Source: Marinobacter sp. EhC06 (GTDB lineage Bacteria; Pseudomonadota; Gammaproteobacteria; Pseudomonadales; Oleiphilaceae). From it: a stretch of DNA of 64,000 bases. This document shows, one piece after another, positions 9,127-17,249 of the stretch. The DNA is taken from the NCBI RefSeq assembly GCF_001650915.1, contig NZ_LXYO01000023.1, forward strand, positions 124,001 through 188,000. The letters run 5' to 3'. Under the pieces are notes generated by a model. That model was not told the DNA's origin and made no database searches. It worked only from the letters and a program-made list of their open reading frames with translations. Numbering within the stretch: the first letter of the stretch is position 1; every line of letters starts with the position of its first letter. The translations under genes were made by a program, and so were the position numbers.

Positions 9127-9939
9127 TCAACTCGCTCCGGTATAAATCGCCTTGAACTGCCGGACCAACTCATCCACGCGGCCCGAATTAACGAGCTCAT
9201 AGAGGCGCTCGGCAATGCGCTCTCTCAGCTCAAAGGAGTTGCAGGGTGAAGCCTTGGAAAAGGTAAAAAACAGACCCTCACGGCTCACCGGGGTTTGCAG
9301 GGGAACGAATTCTTCAGCAATGCCCATGTATTCAAGTTTCACCTCGCCCTGCAGGACTTCGTAGAGGACATAATCAACCCGGCCAACCTTCGCCATCTGA
9401 AAGGATTGCTCAATCGACCTGACACCTTCGATACGGAGGTTCTGTTCTGCATACCGGTCAAAGTTCTGGCCAAAGCTGTTGTTGATCAGGGTGCTACCAC
9501 GCTTGCCCGCCAGATCCGGCCAGTGGCGATAGACAAACTCCCTGCCTTTGGGTACCCAGACAGCGGTCGGTAGGTGCGTGATCGGAGGCAGCAGATAATC
9601 CATGTAGCCAATACGCTCGGAGGTGATGAATGCACCCGCAACCATGTCGATTTCACCCTGGCGAGCCAAGTGTTGAACCCTGGCCCATGAGCCAATGTCT
9701 TTCACCTCCACGTAGACGCCAAGGGGCTCGGTGATTTCCCTCAGTAAAGCAGGTACAGCACCAATCAGATAGCCCGGATGTTGTTCATCGCGCCAGAGCA
9801 GGGGCGGATATTCCGGATTACCACTGACCGTGAGCGTATTGCATGGGGTTTCCGGCACAGCATTGGCCGGCACCAGAAACAGCACGGCAACCAAAAAGAC
9901 AAGTGACCTACCAACAACAGACGAAAATGACTTATTCAA
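9127..9939 (-). CDS. Family-3 periplasmic solute-binding protein (second copy)
   Basis: Protein of about 270 residues with a signal peptide (MNKSFSSVVGRSLVFLVAVL, cleavage probably after ANA) followed by a bacterial extracellular solute-binding family 3 domain: GNPEYPPLLW, DMVAGAFITSERIGYMDY, GKRGSTLINNSFG. No ATG fits; the TTG at 9937-9939 has GAGGGG 10 nt upstream and yields a clean signal peptide, so I prefer it over the longer frame from 9987. The start overlaps the stop of the RNase J-like gene by 8 bp, implying translational coupling. No permease or ATPase is nearby, so it may feed a remote transporter or a sensor. Confidence 0.8.
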   Translation of the reverse strand: MNKSFSSVVGRSLVFLVAVLFLVPANAVPETPCNTLTVSGNPEYPPLLWRDEQHPGYLIGAVPALLREITEPLGVYVEVKDIGSWARVQHLARQGEIDMVAGAFITSERIGYMDYLLPPITHLPTAVWVPKGREFVYRHWPDLAGKRGSTLINNSFGQNFDRYAEQNLRIEGVRSIEQSFQMAKVGRVDYVLYEVLQGEVKLEYMGIAEEFVPLQTPVSREGLFFTFSKASPCNSFELRERIAERLYELVNSGRVDELVRQFKAIYTGAS

Positions 9940-11314
9940 CTCTGACAAGCCCCTCTTTTTGCCAGCCCAAACGGCCGGTTTCGACAACCTGACGACGTAT
10001 TCCCGGCACCGGCCGGATCATGAAAAGATCGCCGTTTCGGCCCACCATGGCTCGGGGTACACCAGTTGCTTTGGCTATATCAGCGTGCGTTTCCATGTGT
10101 TCAGCCTCACCGTGAACCGGAATGGCAATGGCGGGCTTTACCCATTTGTACATTAACTCCAATTCTTCCTGCGCGGGATGACCTGAAGCATGAATCGGCA
10201 AATCAGCGTCTTCGGCGGTGATGACCCTGACCCCTAACTCTTTTAGCCTGTTGACCAGTGCCTTAATGGATTCCTCATTGCCGGGGATAGCACGGGCGCT
10301 AAAGATCACGGTATCCCCCGCTTCGAGCTCGAAATCCGGATGCGTACCTGTCGCCAGCCTGCGCAGGGCGGTTCGCGGCTCGCCCTGACTGCCGGTTGCC
10401 ACCGCCAGGACTTCATCCCGGGGCAGGTAGCCAAGGTGACCGGGATTAATCAATTGGTCAGCCGAATCCCACAGTCCGGCGGCCCTGGCGGCGCCACTCA
10501 TATTGATCAGGGAACGGCCCAGTAGCCCCATGTAACGCCCGGTTTCCCGCGCAATCGAGGCGAGCGTGTGCAGGCGGGCAATGTTACTGCCAAAGCAGGT
10601 GACTACCACACGTCCTTCGGCGGAACGGATGGCCTGCAGTAATCCTGCATGCAAGGTCGCCTCGGACACCGAGTGACCTGAGACCGTGGCGTTGGTGGAG
10701 TCGCACACCATGGCGTTCACACCCTCCTCCGCCAGGTCGGTAAAGGTCTTTGGCGAATAGCCATGGCCCACCAGCGGCTGCTCATCCAGCTTCCAGTCAC
10801 CGCTGTGGAAGATGTTACCTGCAGCGGTGCGAATCATCAGGGCGTTAGGGTCCGGAATGGAATGAGTCAGCGCCAGCCATTGCACACTGAACGGCCCGAT
10901 CTGTTTGCTCTGGCCCGTCTCCACCTCAATGATCGGAACCCGGTGTAGCAGATCGAACTCCGCCAGCTTTCGACGCAGAATTTCGGCGGTGAACCGGCTG
11001 GTGTATATCGGACACTGCAGCAGCGGCCAGAGATAGGGCACGGCTCCGACGTGATCCTCATGGGCATGAGTAATAACCAGGCCCGCCAGGCGGTCACGGC
11101 GGTCGGCAATGAACGCAGGATCCGCCATTTGTACCGGCGGCTCACCCCGGTGGTGCACGGTGCCATCGGCAGCAATGCGACCAGGCTTTGGAAAGGTAAC
11201 GCCGCAATCCACCATCAACCAGGCACCATCGTGGCCGTAAAGGTTGAGGTTCATACCAATTTCGCCGGTACCACCCAGCGGTAAAAACCAGAGATCGGGC
11301 TGTTCGGGGATCAT
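9932..11314 (-). CDS. RNase J-like beta-CASP metallo-hydrolase
   Basis: Protein of 460 residues with a metallo-beta-lactamase core (LPLGGTGEIGMN at the N-terminus, HAHEDHVGAVPYL near residue 81, HSGDWKLD, a CDSTNA motif) and the beta-CASP insert (ARAIPGNEES, ASGHPAQEEL, PVHGEAEHM). This matches RNase J and related nucleases that degrade or process RNA. It is shorter than typical RNase J (about 550), lacking most of the C-terminal domain. Its gene overlaps its neighbours on both sides (4 bp and 8 bp), so it is co-translated with two binding proteins, an odd partnership. Confidence 0.88.
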   Translation of the reverse strand: MIPEQPDLWFLPLGGTGEIGMNLNLYGHDGAWLMVDCGVTFPKPGRIAADGTVHHRGEPPVQMADPAFIADRRDRLAGLVITHAHEDHVGAVPYLWPLLQCPIYTSRFTAEILRRKLAEFDLLHRVPIIEVETGQSKQIGPFSVQWLALTHSIPDPNALMIRTAAGNIFHSGDWKLDEQPLVGHGYSPKTFTDLAEEGVNAMVCDSTNATVSGHSVSEATLHAGLLQAIRSAEGRVVVTCFGSNIARLHTLASIARETGRYMGLLGRSLINMSGAARAAGLWDSADQLINPGHLGYLPRDEVLAVATGSQGEPRTALRRLATGTHPDFELEAGDTVIFSARAIPGNEESIKALVNRLKELGVRVITAEDADLPIHASGHPAQEELELMYKWVKPAIAIPVHGEAEHMETHADIAKATGVPRAMVGRNGDLFMIRPVPGIRRQVVETGRLGWQKEGLVRVE

Positions 11315-12063
11315 TCGGCGGCTCGGTCCAGATACTTCAACACCAGGTCCTCGTGTATGCCTTCCATTTCAATCAGTTTCAACGCGGCCCGGATGTCATC
11401 AGCGTATTGCAGCACGGGCGAGTTTTTTGCAACGGCAATGTAAGACCGTTCTCCGGGCACGAAGAACGGTGAAACCTCAACATCCAGCCCCAGCTTCTCA
11501 ACCGCATACAAACCAACAAGCTCTGGCGCAATGACAACATCCACCCGGCCTTTCTGCATCATCAGCATCAGGTTTTCATAACGGGGCGCCGGTTCTTTGA
11601 GCAGTTTCTCATCATTATCGAACCTCGAGAAATACGAAGCACCTTCCAACACGCCAATGGCCCTGCCATAGAGATCGGCATAGCGCTCAATGCGGTGTTC
11701 TTTGTTCAAGTAGAAGAACAACCTTCGTTCCGGAGGAAACGCCGGTGCCACAAACTCCATCAGCTCGGCCCGCTCCTCGGTCTCCAGCGGCCCAAGCATG
11801 ACATCCACCTCACCCTGCTGGACCATTCTCAATACCCGCCTGAAAGGCGCCTCTCGGTAGTGGACCTTCCAGCCCAACCGCTCGGCTATTTCCTCGAAGA
11901 TATCTACATAGAGGCCGGTTCGTTCCCCACTCTGGATAATCCGGTACGGGGGTGCATGGTTGGCTCCTACGGTAACGGTCAGCGCTTCCACGGTCTCCGT
12001 GCCCTGCTGGGCCGCCACCGGAAACACCAACGCCATCAGAAGGGCGGCTGTAAGCACTCGCAT
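11311..12063 (-). CDS. Family-3 periplasmic solute-binding protein (first copy)
   Basis: Protein of 250 residues with signal peptide MRVLTAALLMALVFPVAAQQ and a family 3 binding domain (TVGANHAPPYRIIQSGERTG, DVMLGPLETEERAELM, IGVLEGASYF). The ATG at 12063 has AAGGA 8 nt upstream; an in-frame upstream extension would spoil the signal peptide. Its stop overlaps the next start in an ATGA. It is only distantly like the second copy (9127-9939), so they are not a recent duplication. Ligand unknown; the fold usually binds polar amino acids. Confidence 0.85.
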   Translation of the reverse strand: MRVLTAALLMALVFPVAAQQGTETVEALTVTVGANHAPPYRIIQSGERTGLYVDIFEEIAERLGWKVHYREAPFRRVLRMVQQGEVDVMLGPLETEERAELMEFVAPAFPPERRLFFYLNKEHRIERYADLYGRAIGVLEGASYFSRFDNDEKLLKEPAPRYENLMLMMQKGRVDVVIAPELVGLYAVEKLGLDVEVSPFFVPGERSYIAVAKNSPVLQYADDIRAALKLIEMEGIHEDLVLKYLDRAAE

Positions 12064-12278
12064 TCCTGTCGTCCTTGCCTGTGAGCTTTTCAGATTTTTA
12101 TACAGTCTGGTCACCTGTATTCAGTATAGACGGTTCAAGATCCGGGAACGTCGGATTTACGTAAAGACGGTTGAATTCAGCCACCCATGGCACAAGGTCA
12201 GTTACCAGATCAGTCAAGAAGTCATTAACCAAAGCAGCTAAAAGTGCCACACATTCGTCAACAGAAAGGACGGACACC

Positions 12279-12962
12279 ATGAAGATTCTGATGGTTCTCA
12301 CCTCCCATGACCAGATGGGCGACACCGGCCATAAGACCGGCTTCTGGCTCGAAGAGTTCACCGCGCCCTACTATGTTTTCCGGGATGCCGGTGCAGACAT
12401 CACCATCGCCTCGCCGAAAGGCGGCCAGCCGCCGGTGGACCCCAACAGCGAGGCGGAAGCGGCACTCACTGAAACCACCCGTCGTTTCCAGCAGGATGCC
12501 CACGCCAAGGAATCCCTGGCCAGCACCAAGAAGCTGAGCGATGTGGATATGAACGAATACGACGCGATTTTCTATCCGGGTGGCCACGGCCCGCTGTGGG
12601 ATCTGGTCAACGACGACAAGTCCATTGCTCTGATCAAAACTGCTTACGAACAGGACAAGGTAATCGGTGCAGTCTGCCATGCGCCTGCCGTGTTCAAGAA
12701 TGTGGAAGTGAAGCCGGGCCAGAACATCGTAGGCGGCCGGGAAGTCACGGGCTTCACCAACAGTGAGGAAGAAGCAGTAGGCCTGAGCGGTGTGGTGCCA
12801 TTCCTGCTGGAGGATATGCTGAAGGAGAACACTGCCACCTACACCCGCGGCGACGACTGGGCACCGCACATCGTGGTGGATGGCAAGCTGATTACCGGGC
12901 AAAACCCGGCATCCTCCGAGGGTGCGGCCAAGGCCGTTGTGCAGGCACTGCAAGACGCCTGA
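12279..12962 (+). CDS. DJ-1/PfpI family protein (Hsp31-like glyoxalase/chaperone class)
   Basis: Protein of 227 residues with the type 1 glutamine amidotransferase-like DJ-1 fold: DQMGDTGHKTGFWLEEF near residue 10, DAIFYPGGHGPLWDL near 95 and the nucleophile elbow GAVCHAPAVF near 130. The Glu, Cys and His arrangement matches the Hsp31/YajL-like subgroup, reported to act on methylglyoxal or as stress chaperones. AGAAAGGA precedes the ATG, chosen over a longer frame from 12171. It is followed by a strong terminator, so it is probably a single-gene unit. Confidence 0.88.
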   Translation: MKILMVLTSHDQMGDTGHKTGFWLEEFTAPYYVFRDAGADITIASPKGGQPPVDPNSEAEAALTETTRRFQQDAHAKESLASTKKLSDVDMNEYDAIFYPGGHGPLWDLVNDDKSIALIKTAYEQDKVIGAVCHAPAVFKNVEVKPGQNIVGGREVTGFTNSEEEAVGLSGVVPFLLEDMLKENTATYTRGDDWAPHIVVDGKLITGQNPASSEGAAKAVVQALQDA

Positions 12963-12988
12963 TTCGAGAAAAATGGTTTAATAAACCC

Positions 12989-13021
12989 GGGGTCAGATGA
13001 CATTTTCATCTGACCCCTTTT
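12989..13021 (+). terminator. Rho-independent terminator after the DJ-1 gene
   Basis: A perfect 12-bp stem (GGGGTCAGATGA pairing with TCATCTGACCCC), loop CATTT, then TTTT. The stem starts 27 bp after the stop. The same GGGGTCAGATGA palindrome type is, to my knowledge, common as a dispersed element in gammaproteobacterial genomes, so it may be a mobile REP-like hairpin used as a terminator. Confidence 0.85.
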
Positions 13022-13036
13022 CGTCCGCCCCCACTG

Positions 13037-13489
13037 TCACGCGACCTCCCCCGCATGACTGATCAGTTCGCCGGGCGCGCCCTTCTCCAGCAACTCCCGG
13101 ATATGATCCGGTATTGTCACTTTCCCCATCACCGAAGGCTGAATCACGACATAGGTAACGTCGGAATCAGCGATAAACGCCTCATCCCCGTACCGAAAGA
13201 ACTCCAGATGCAGTGTGAACGAGGTATTGCCGATTCTTCCCGCCCGAATGCGCGCCTCCAGCACATCATCGAATTTTGCCGGGGCTTTCCAGTTTACGGT
13301 GAGACTCACTACCTGAATATCCAGGTCCTGATCCAGCAGGTGCTGGTAATCGCCGAACAGCGTGCGGATGTACTCGTTCACTGAAATATCAACGAAATCC
13401 GCATAACGGGCGTTGAATACCACCCCCTGGGCATCGCACTCGCCATAGCGAACCCGGAAGCGAAAGCGGAAAGGCAGTTCACCAGCCAT
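13037..13489 (-). CDS. 4HBT/YbgC-type acyl-CoA thioesterase
   Basis: Protein of 150 residues with the 4-hydroxybenzoyl-CoA thioesterase-like hotdog signature: FRVRYGECDAQGVVFNARYADF, where the Asp is the catalytic residue of the YbgC class. Length fits. It is a single gene facing the terminator of the DJ-1 gene. The acyl substrate cannot be read from sequence; it is not evidently linked to the phenol pathway. Confidence 0.85.
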   Translation of the reverse strand: MAGELPFRFRFRVRYGECDAQGVVFNARYADFVDISVNEYIRTLFGDYQHLLDQDLDIQVVSLTVNWKAPAKFDDVLEARIRAGRIGNTSFTLHLEFFRYGDEAFIADSDVTYVVIQPSVMGKVTIPDHIRELLEKGAPGELISHAGEVA

Positions 13490-13584
13490 GAAGCGCTCCG
13501 ATTAAAGTTCAGTTACTGTCGCCAACAGCTTCTCATATCTGTGCTAACGTTTTGAGGAATATCTCAAAAAAGCTGGCCATCGCT

Positions 13585-14313
13585 ATGAGCAACCCCAAGC
13601 ACACCCTTTTCTGGATGACGCTGTTCCTTGGCGTGGTCGTCATCGTCGGCGCCCTGATCCACAAGCCCCTGATCTCGGCCTTTATGGCCAACTGGGTTTT
13701 CAATCTGCTGATTCTCGGGGTTCTGATCGTCGGCATTGCGCTCACTTACCGGCAGGTATTCGTGCTGTTTCCGGAACTGAAGTGGATCGCCCAGTTCAGA
13801 ACCGGCCACGCCGGGCTTTCCGTGGTTCAGGAACCCAAATTGCTGAAGCCGCTGGCAAGACAGCTCGGCGAGGATGCCACAAAGGACCGGTTCACGCTCT
13901 CTACCCTGTCCCTGAGAACCGTACTCGACGGCATTCACTCCCGCATGGATGAACAGCGGGAAATCACCCGGTATTTCATCAGCCTGCTGGTGTTCCTGGG
14001 TCTGCTGGGCACTTTCTGGGGCCTGCTGGGCACCATCAACTCGGTCGGCCAGGTTATTACCGGCCTGGACATGAGCCAGGAAGACTTCGGCAAGGTGTTT
14101 GCGGAACTGCAGGAAGGCCTGCTTACGCCCCTGGAGGGTATGGGCACGGCGTTCAGCTCCTCTCTGCTGGGCCTTGGCGGCTCGCTGATCCTTGGTTTCC
14201 TCGACATCCAGGCCGGCCATGCCCAGAACCGTTTTTACGACGGCCTCGAAGAGTGGCTGACCGGTGTGACCAACCTTGTAGACCGGGTCGATAGCGAGAA
14301 AGACCTGTCATGA
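13585..14313 (+). CDS. MotA/TolQ/ExbB-like ion-channel membrane protein
   Basis: Protein of about 242 residues. Two N-terminal membrane segments (residues 8-60), a cytoplasmic stretch, then two segments carrying the ExbB/MotA channel core: LGLLGTFWGLLGTINSVG near residue 150 and PLEGMGTAFSSSLLGLGGS near 190. It overlaps its partner, an OmpA/MotB-like protein, in an ATGA, so the two should form an ion-driven stator-like complex. I take the ATG at 13585; a TTG 33 nt upstream is possible and the ribosome site is poor for both. It is not a flagellar stator by sequence, and no TonB, TolR or Zorya C/D/E genes adjoin. Confidence 0.8.
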   Translation: MSNPKHTLFWMTLFLGVVVIVGALIHKPLISAFMANWVFNLLILGVLIVGIALTYRQVFVLFPELKWIAQFRTGHAGLSVVQEPKLLKPLARQLGEDATKDRFTLSTLSLRTVLDGIHSRMDEQREITRYFISLLVFLGLLGTFWGLLGTINSVGQVITGLDMSQEDFGKVFAELQEGLLTPLEGMGTAFSSSLLGLGGSLILGFLDIQAGHAQNRFYDGLEEWLTGVTNLVDRVDSEKDLS

Positions 14314-15335
14314 TCGGTTCCAGGCGTCGAAGCCGAAGCACCACCAACGTCTGGCCGGGGTACGTGGATGCCCTCTCCGCCTTGCTGATGCTGGTGATCT
14401 TCATGCTGCTGGTGTACGTGGTCAGCCAGCTTTATCTATCCCAGACACTGTCTGACCGGGATACCCAGCTAGCCCGCCTGAATGCCCAGTTGAACGAACT
14501 CTCGGAGCTGCTGGGCCTGGAAGAGAGCCGAAGCGAGGCGCTGGAAGACCAGTTGACCAGCGTTCAGGACCGGAACGACAGCCTGGTCGGCCAGCTTGAA
14601 TCCACCCGAGAGCAGTTGATGCGGCAAACCGCCATGGCCGATGCCCAGTCAGAGCGGCTGGCCAGCATGGAAGAGTCCATTGACGAAAAAGACGAGGTAT
14701 CCGCCAGCCAGCAGGCAATGATTCTGAGGCTGTCCAACCAGATTGCTTCATTGCGGGAGCAGCTCAGGCAGATTGCCTCGGCGCTGGAGCTTCAGGAGGA
14801 GATGACAGCTGAGAAAGAGCAGGAACTGGAACAGGTCAGCCGACGGCTGAACACGCTGCTGGCCGAGCGGGTCAGCCAGCTGGAACAGTACCAGTCTGAA
14901 TTCTTTGCCCGGCTGCGGGATATTCTTGCCGGTAACGAGAACGTCCGAATTGTCGGCGACCGCTTCCTGCTGCCCTCGGAACTGCTATTTGCCTCCGCCT
15001 CGGCGCAACTGGGCGAGGAAGGCCGACAAGAGCTGGACAAGCTTGCTGATTTGCTGCTGGATGTTTCTGCCAGGATTCCGGACGACGTGGACTGGATCCT
15101 GAGGATTGATGGCCATACCGACGTCCTGCCCATCAATACCGAGAGATTCCCCTCCAACTGGGAGCTCTCAACGGCTCGCGCGGTTGCTGTGGTTCGCTAC
15201 CTGGCTGACCAGGGGGTGCCGGAACGGCGCATGGCGGCAGCCGGATTTGGCGAGTTCTTCCCGGTGGCGGAAGGCACCTCACCGGAGGCGTTGCAGAGAA
15301 ACCGGCGGATTGAGCTGAAGCTGACGGATCGCTAA
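14310..15335 (+). CDS. MotB/ZorB-like protein: one membrane helix, coiled coil, OmpA peptidoglycan-binding domain
   Basis: Protein of 341 residues. One membrane helix (about 20-46, VDALSALLMLVIFMLLVYVV) opens with Asp20 at the place of the ion-carrying Asp of MotB. Residues 50-190 are a long Glu/Gln/Leu-rich coiled coil, and the C-terminus is an OmpA-like domain (RIDGHTDVLPI near 265, ending RNRRIELKL) expected to bind peptidoglycan. With its overlapping ExbB-like partner it should form a peptidoglycan-anchored ion-driven motor. The coiled coil is much longer than in PomB (46043-46966). What the motor drives is unknown. Confidence 0.82.
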   Translation: MIGSRRRSRSTTNVWPGYVDALSALLMLVIFMLLVYVVSQLYLSQTLSDRDTQLARLNAQLNELSELLGLEESRSEALEDQLTSVQDRNDSLVGQLESTREQLMRQTAMADAQSERLASMEESIDEKDEVSASQQAMILRLSNQIASLREQLRQIASALELQEEMTAEKEQELEQVSRRLNTLLAERVSQLEQYQSEFFARLRDILAGNENVRIVGDRFLLPSELLFASASAQLGEEGRQELDKLADLLLDVSARIPDDVDWILRIDGHTDVLPINTERFPSNWELSTARAVAVVRYLADQGVPERRMAAAGFGEFFPVAEGTSPEALQRNRRIELKLTDR

Positions 15336-16273
15336 CTCTGCGAGTGGGTCAGCAGGGCGTTCACCGTCATGGTGTAAGGAGCTTCAACGCCCAGGCGCTC
15401 GCAGCGTCTCAGCACCGCACCAGCGATGCTGTCGAGTTCAAGGGGCCGGCCTTTTTCCTTGTCGACCAGCATGGACGTCTTGATGGCGTTGAAGTTGCTG
15501 ATCAGGTCGAACATCTCGGAGAGGTCTTCAGGGCCAAGGTTCACGTCATCGGCTTTAGAAGCCGCCACTGTTTCTGCCATCATTCCGTGGACAATCTTCC
15601 GGAATTCGGGGTGGTGGGTCAGCCTCCGGGTATCCAGACCCGTCAAGGCTGAGAGGGGATTAACGCCATTGTTGATCACCAGCTTGCGCCAGAGCTCGTA
15701 ACGGATGTTGTCGGAGACGGTTGTTGGAATTCCGGCCGCCTCGAAATCTTCCTTTAATTGCTGCAGTAACGGGCCACGGCGGTCAGATCCGGAGACCATG
15801 GGCCATTCGCCCATGACAATTTGGGCAGGACCCTCGGCTTCTACCACGCCCGACTGGACAATATGCCCACCAATCCGGACAGCCAGGCCGCCCAGAACTC
15901 TGTGCTCCCCCAGCAATGCGGCCAAGGCAGGCTCGTTGTCCACTCCGTTTTGAAGAGAGAGGACAGGCACCTTGCCGTGATAGAGCCAGGGGCCCAACTC
16001 AGCCAGCATCGTTTCAGTCGCCGTGGATTTGAGCGTGACCAGAACGACATCAAAATCATCCGGACGATAACCGGCAACAACCGCTGAATGATCCATGGCC
16101 TTAACCGGAAATGACCACATCTCATCCCCGTATTGGACCGTCAGCCCATTCTCCTGCAGAGCTGCCAGGTGAGCACCACGAGCGGTCAGAACCACCTCAT
16201 GTCCAGCATGCAGCAGCCGAGCAGCGTAGTAACCCCCGATGCCACCGGCACCCACTATCAATAATCTGAGCAT
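15332..16273 (-). CDS. Ketopantoate reductase family protein (PanE/ApbA)
   Basis: Protein of 313 residues with N-terminal NADP-binding motif LLIVGAGGIGGYYAARLL, a central LVTLKSTAT and C-terminal ELWRKLVINNGVNPLSALTG, where the Lys and Asn match the ApbA active site. It should reduce 2-dehydropantoate or a similar 2-oxoacid. Several paralogues are usual per genome, so a role in pantothenate synthesis is not assured. It lies 28 bp downstream of the LigB-like gene on the strand of the meta-cleavage operon and could be read through from it. Convergent with the OmpA-like gene (4-bp overlap). Confidence 0.85.
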   Translation of the reverse strand: MLRLLIVGAGGIGGYYAARLLHAGHEVVLTARGAHLAALQENGLTVQYGDEMWSFPVKAMDHSAVVAGYRPDDFDVVLVTLKSTATETMLAELGPWLYHGKVPVLSLQNGVDNEPALAALLGEHRVLGGLAVRIGGHIVQSGVVEAEGPAQIVMGEWPMVSGSDRRGPLLQQLKEDFEAAGIPTTVSDNIRYELWRKLVINNGVNPLSALTGLDTRRLTHHPEFRKIVHGMMAETVAASKADDVNLGPEDLSEMFDLISNFNAIKTSMLVDKEKGRPLELDSIAGAVLRRCERLGVEAPYTMTVNALLTHSQS

Positions 16274-16301
16274 TTACGGAATCCCCGGTGTTTTCCTCAG
16301 T

Positions 16302-17009
16302 CTATTGCATCCAGCCATAGCCGGCGAATGAGTGACTGTCCTCGTTCAGTGCAAAACCGAATACCCGTTGCGGAGCTTTCAGGCCTCCCAGACTGAACGC
16401 AGTATTCAACACGCACAGTCTGGGATCCGCCAGGGGCACATCCTGCCCACTCCTGGCCCGACGGCCGGCGGGACGTGCCCCAGACATAGCCTGAAGCCAG
16501 AGCTGTTCGTGCTCCCATTGCTGTATCAGATTTCTGATGTAGGCATCATGGGGCTGGTGATTCATCTCACTTTCCCCTGGTTCTTTCTGATCCAGGCAAA
16601 TCAGGAGAACATCTTGCTCCCTGAGCGCTTCCAGACAATGACCAATCTGCCGGTAGTCGTCACTGGTCATCCCGGTATTCAGCCTCAGTTCGATGACCTC
16701 CTCGGGCGCAACACCCATCATGTTGCAGGCCAGCAATTCCAGACCGGGATCCCGCCCTCCTTGAATTTTGGCCTGGAATCCCCGTTTAGCCATCAGTGAT
16801 TGCAGACGTTCCGCAAGGACACCTTTGCCGCACTGGTGAAAAATTTCGGGTGTATCGCCTCCCTTCCGAGAAGTGATGAAGGTGACATTGCCAACCTGCA
16901 TGTCCCGCTTGATCAGACGACGGAGCCGGGGTTGGCTTATCGGATCTGAATACGCATCTCTGTCACAGGACAGGTAAAACACTGGCAATTTCGGCACGGA
17001 GCCTCCCAT
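16302..17009 (-). CDS. Degenerate LigB-fold (class III extradiol dioxygenase-like) protein without metal ligands
   Basis: Protein of 235 residues with no obvious domain at first sight. Aligned by eye to YgiD/4,5-DOPA dioxygenase, the stretch PEEVIELRLNTGMTSDDY followed by GHCLEALREQDVLLICL fits the family's MYPDADIPMVQLSI and GRKLAALRDEGIMLVASG region, and VLAERLQSLMAKRG fits ALAQRLVELL. The metal-site histidines are absent: GHGSP is replaced by SCDRD, SAHW by TSRKG, FDHG by GRDPG. So it is probably a non-catalytic or repurposed homologue. It starts 39 bp after the last dmp gene on the same strand with AAAGG upstream. Role unknown; the alignment is mine and unverified. Confidence 0.55.
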   Translation of the reverse strand: MGGSVPKLPVFYLSCDRDAYSDPISQPRLRRLIKRDMQVGNVTFITSRKGGDTPEIFHQCGKGVLAERLQSLMAKRGFQAKIQGGRDPGLELLACNMMGVAPEEVIELRLNTGMTSDDYRQIGHCLEALREQDVLLICLDQKEPGESEMNHQPHDAYIRNLIQQWEHEQLWLQAMSGARPAGRRARSGQDVPLADPRLCVLNTAFSLGGLKAPQRVFGFALNEDSHSFAGYGWMQ

Positions 17010-17048
17010 CAGGCCTTTAGAGAGCGAATCGATCGGTAAACCGGGGCG

Positions 17049-17240
17049 TCAACGCCCCAGTTTTTTGGCCGACTGGCCGCCAATACCGAAATGCTGCTTG
17101 GGCATTTCGGTAATAATAATCCGCACACTTTCCGCCGGAGCTCCCAATGACCGCGATATCGCGTCGGTTACCTCCCGGATCAGCATCTCCTTCTGCTCAT
17201 CCGTCCGACCTTCCAGAATATTAATCTGAGCAACAGGCAT
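17049..17240 (-). CDS. dmpI: 4-oxalocrotonate tautomerase
   Basis: Protein of 63 residues starting [12 protein letters not shown], so the catalytic N-terminal Pro appears after Met removal; Arg11 and Arg39 (SVRIIITEM) are conserved. It converts 2-hydroxymuconate (the enol product of the dehydrogenase) to 4-oxalocrotonate in the dehydrogenase branch of catechol meta-cleavage. The length is typical. It is the last recognised dmp gene, with GGAGGTC before its start, 9 bp after dmpH. Confidence 0.93.
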   Translation of the reverse strand: MPVAQINILEGRTDEQKEMLIREVTDAISRSLGAPAESVRIIITEMPKQHFGIGGQSAKKLGR

Positions 17241-17249
17241 GGGACCTCC

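Noticed and set aside
13585-15335. Zorya anti-phage system
   Set aside because: Only the motor-like pair is present; no zorC, zorD or zorE gene adjoins, the ExbB-like protein lacks a long cytoplasmic tail, and the neighbours are housekeeping genes.
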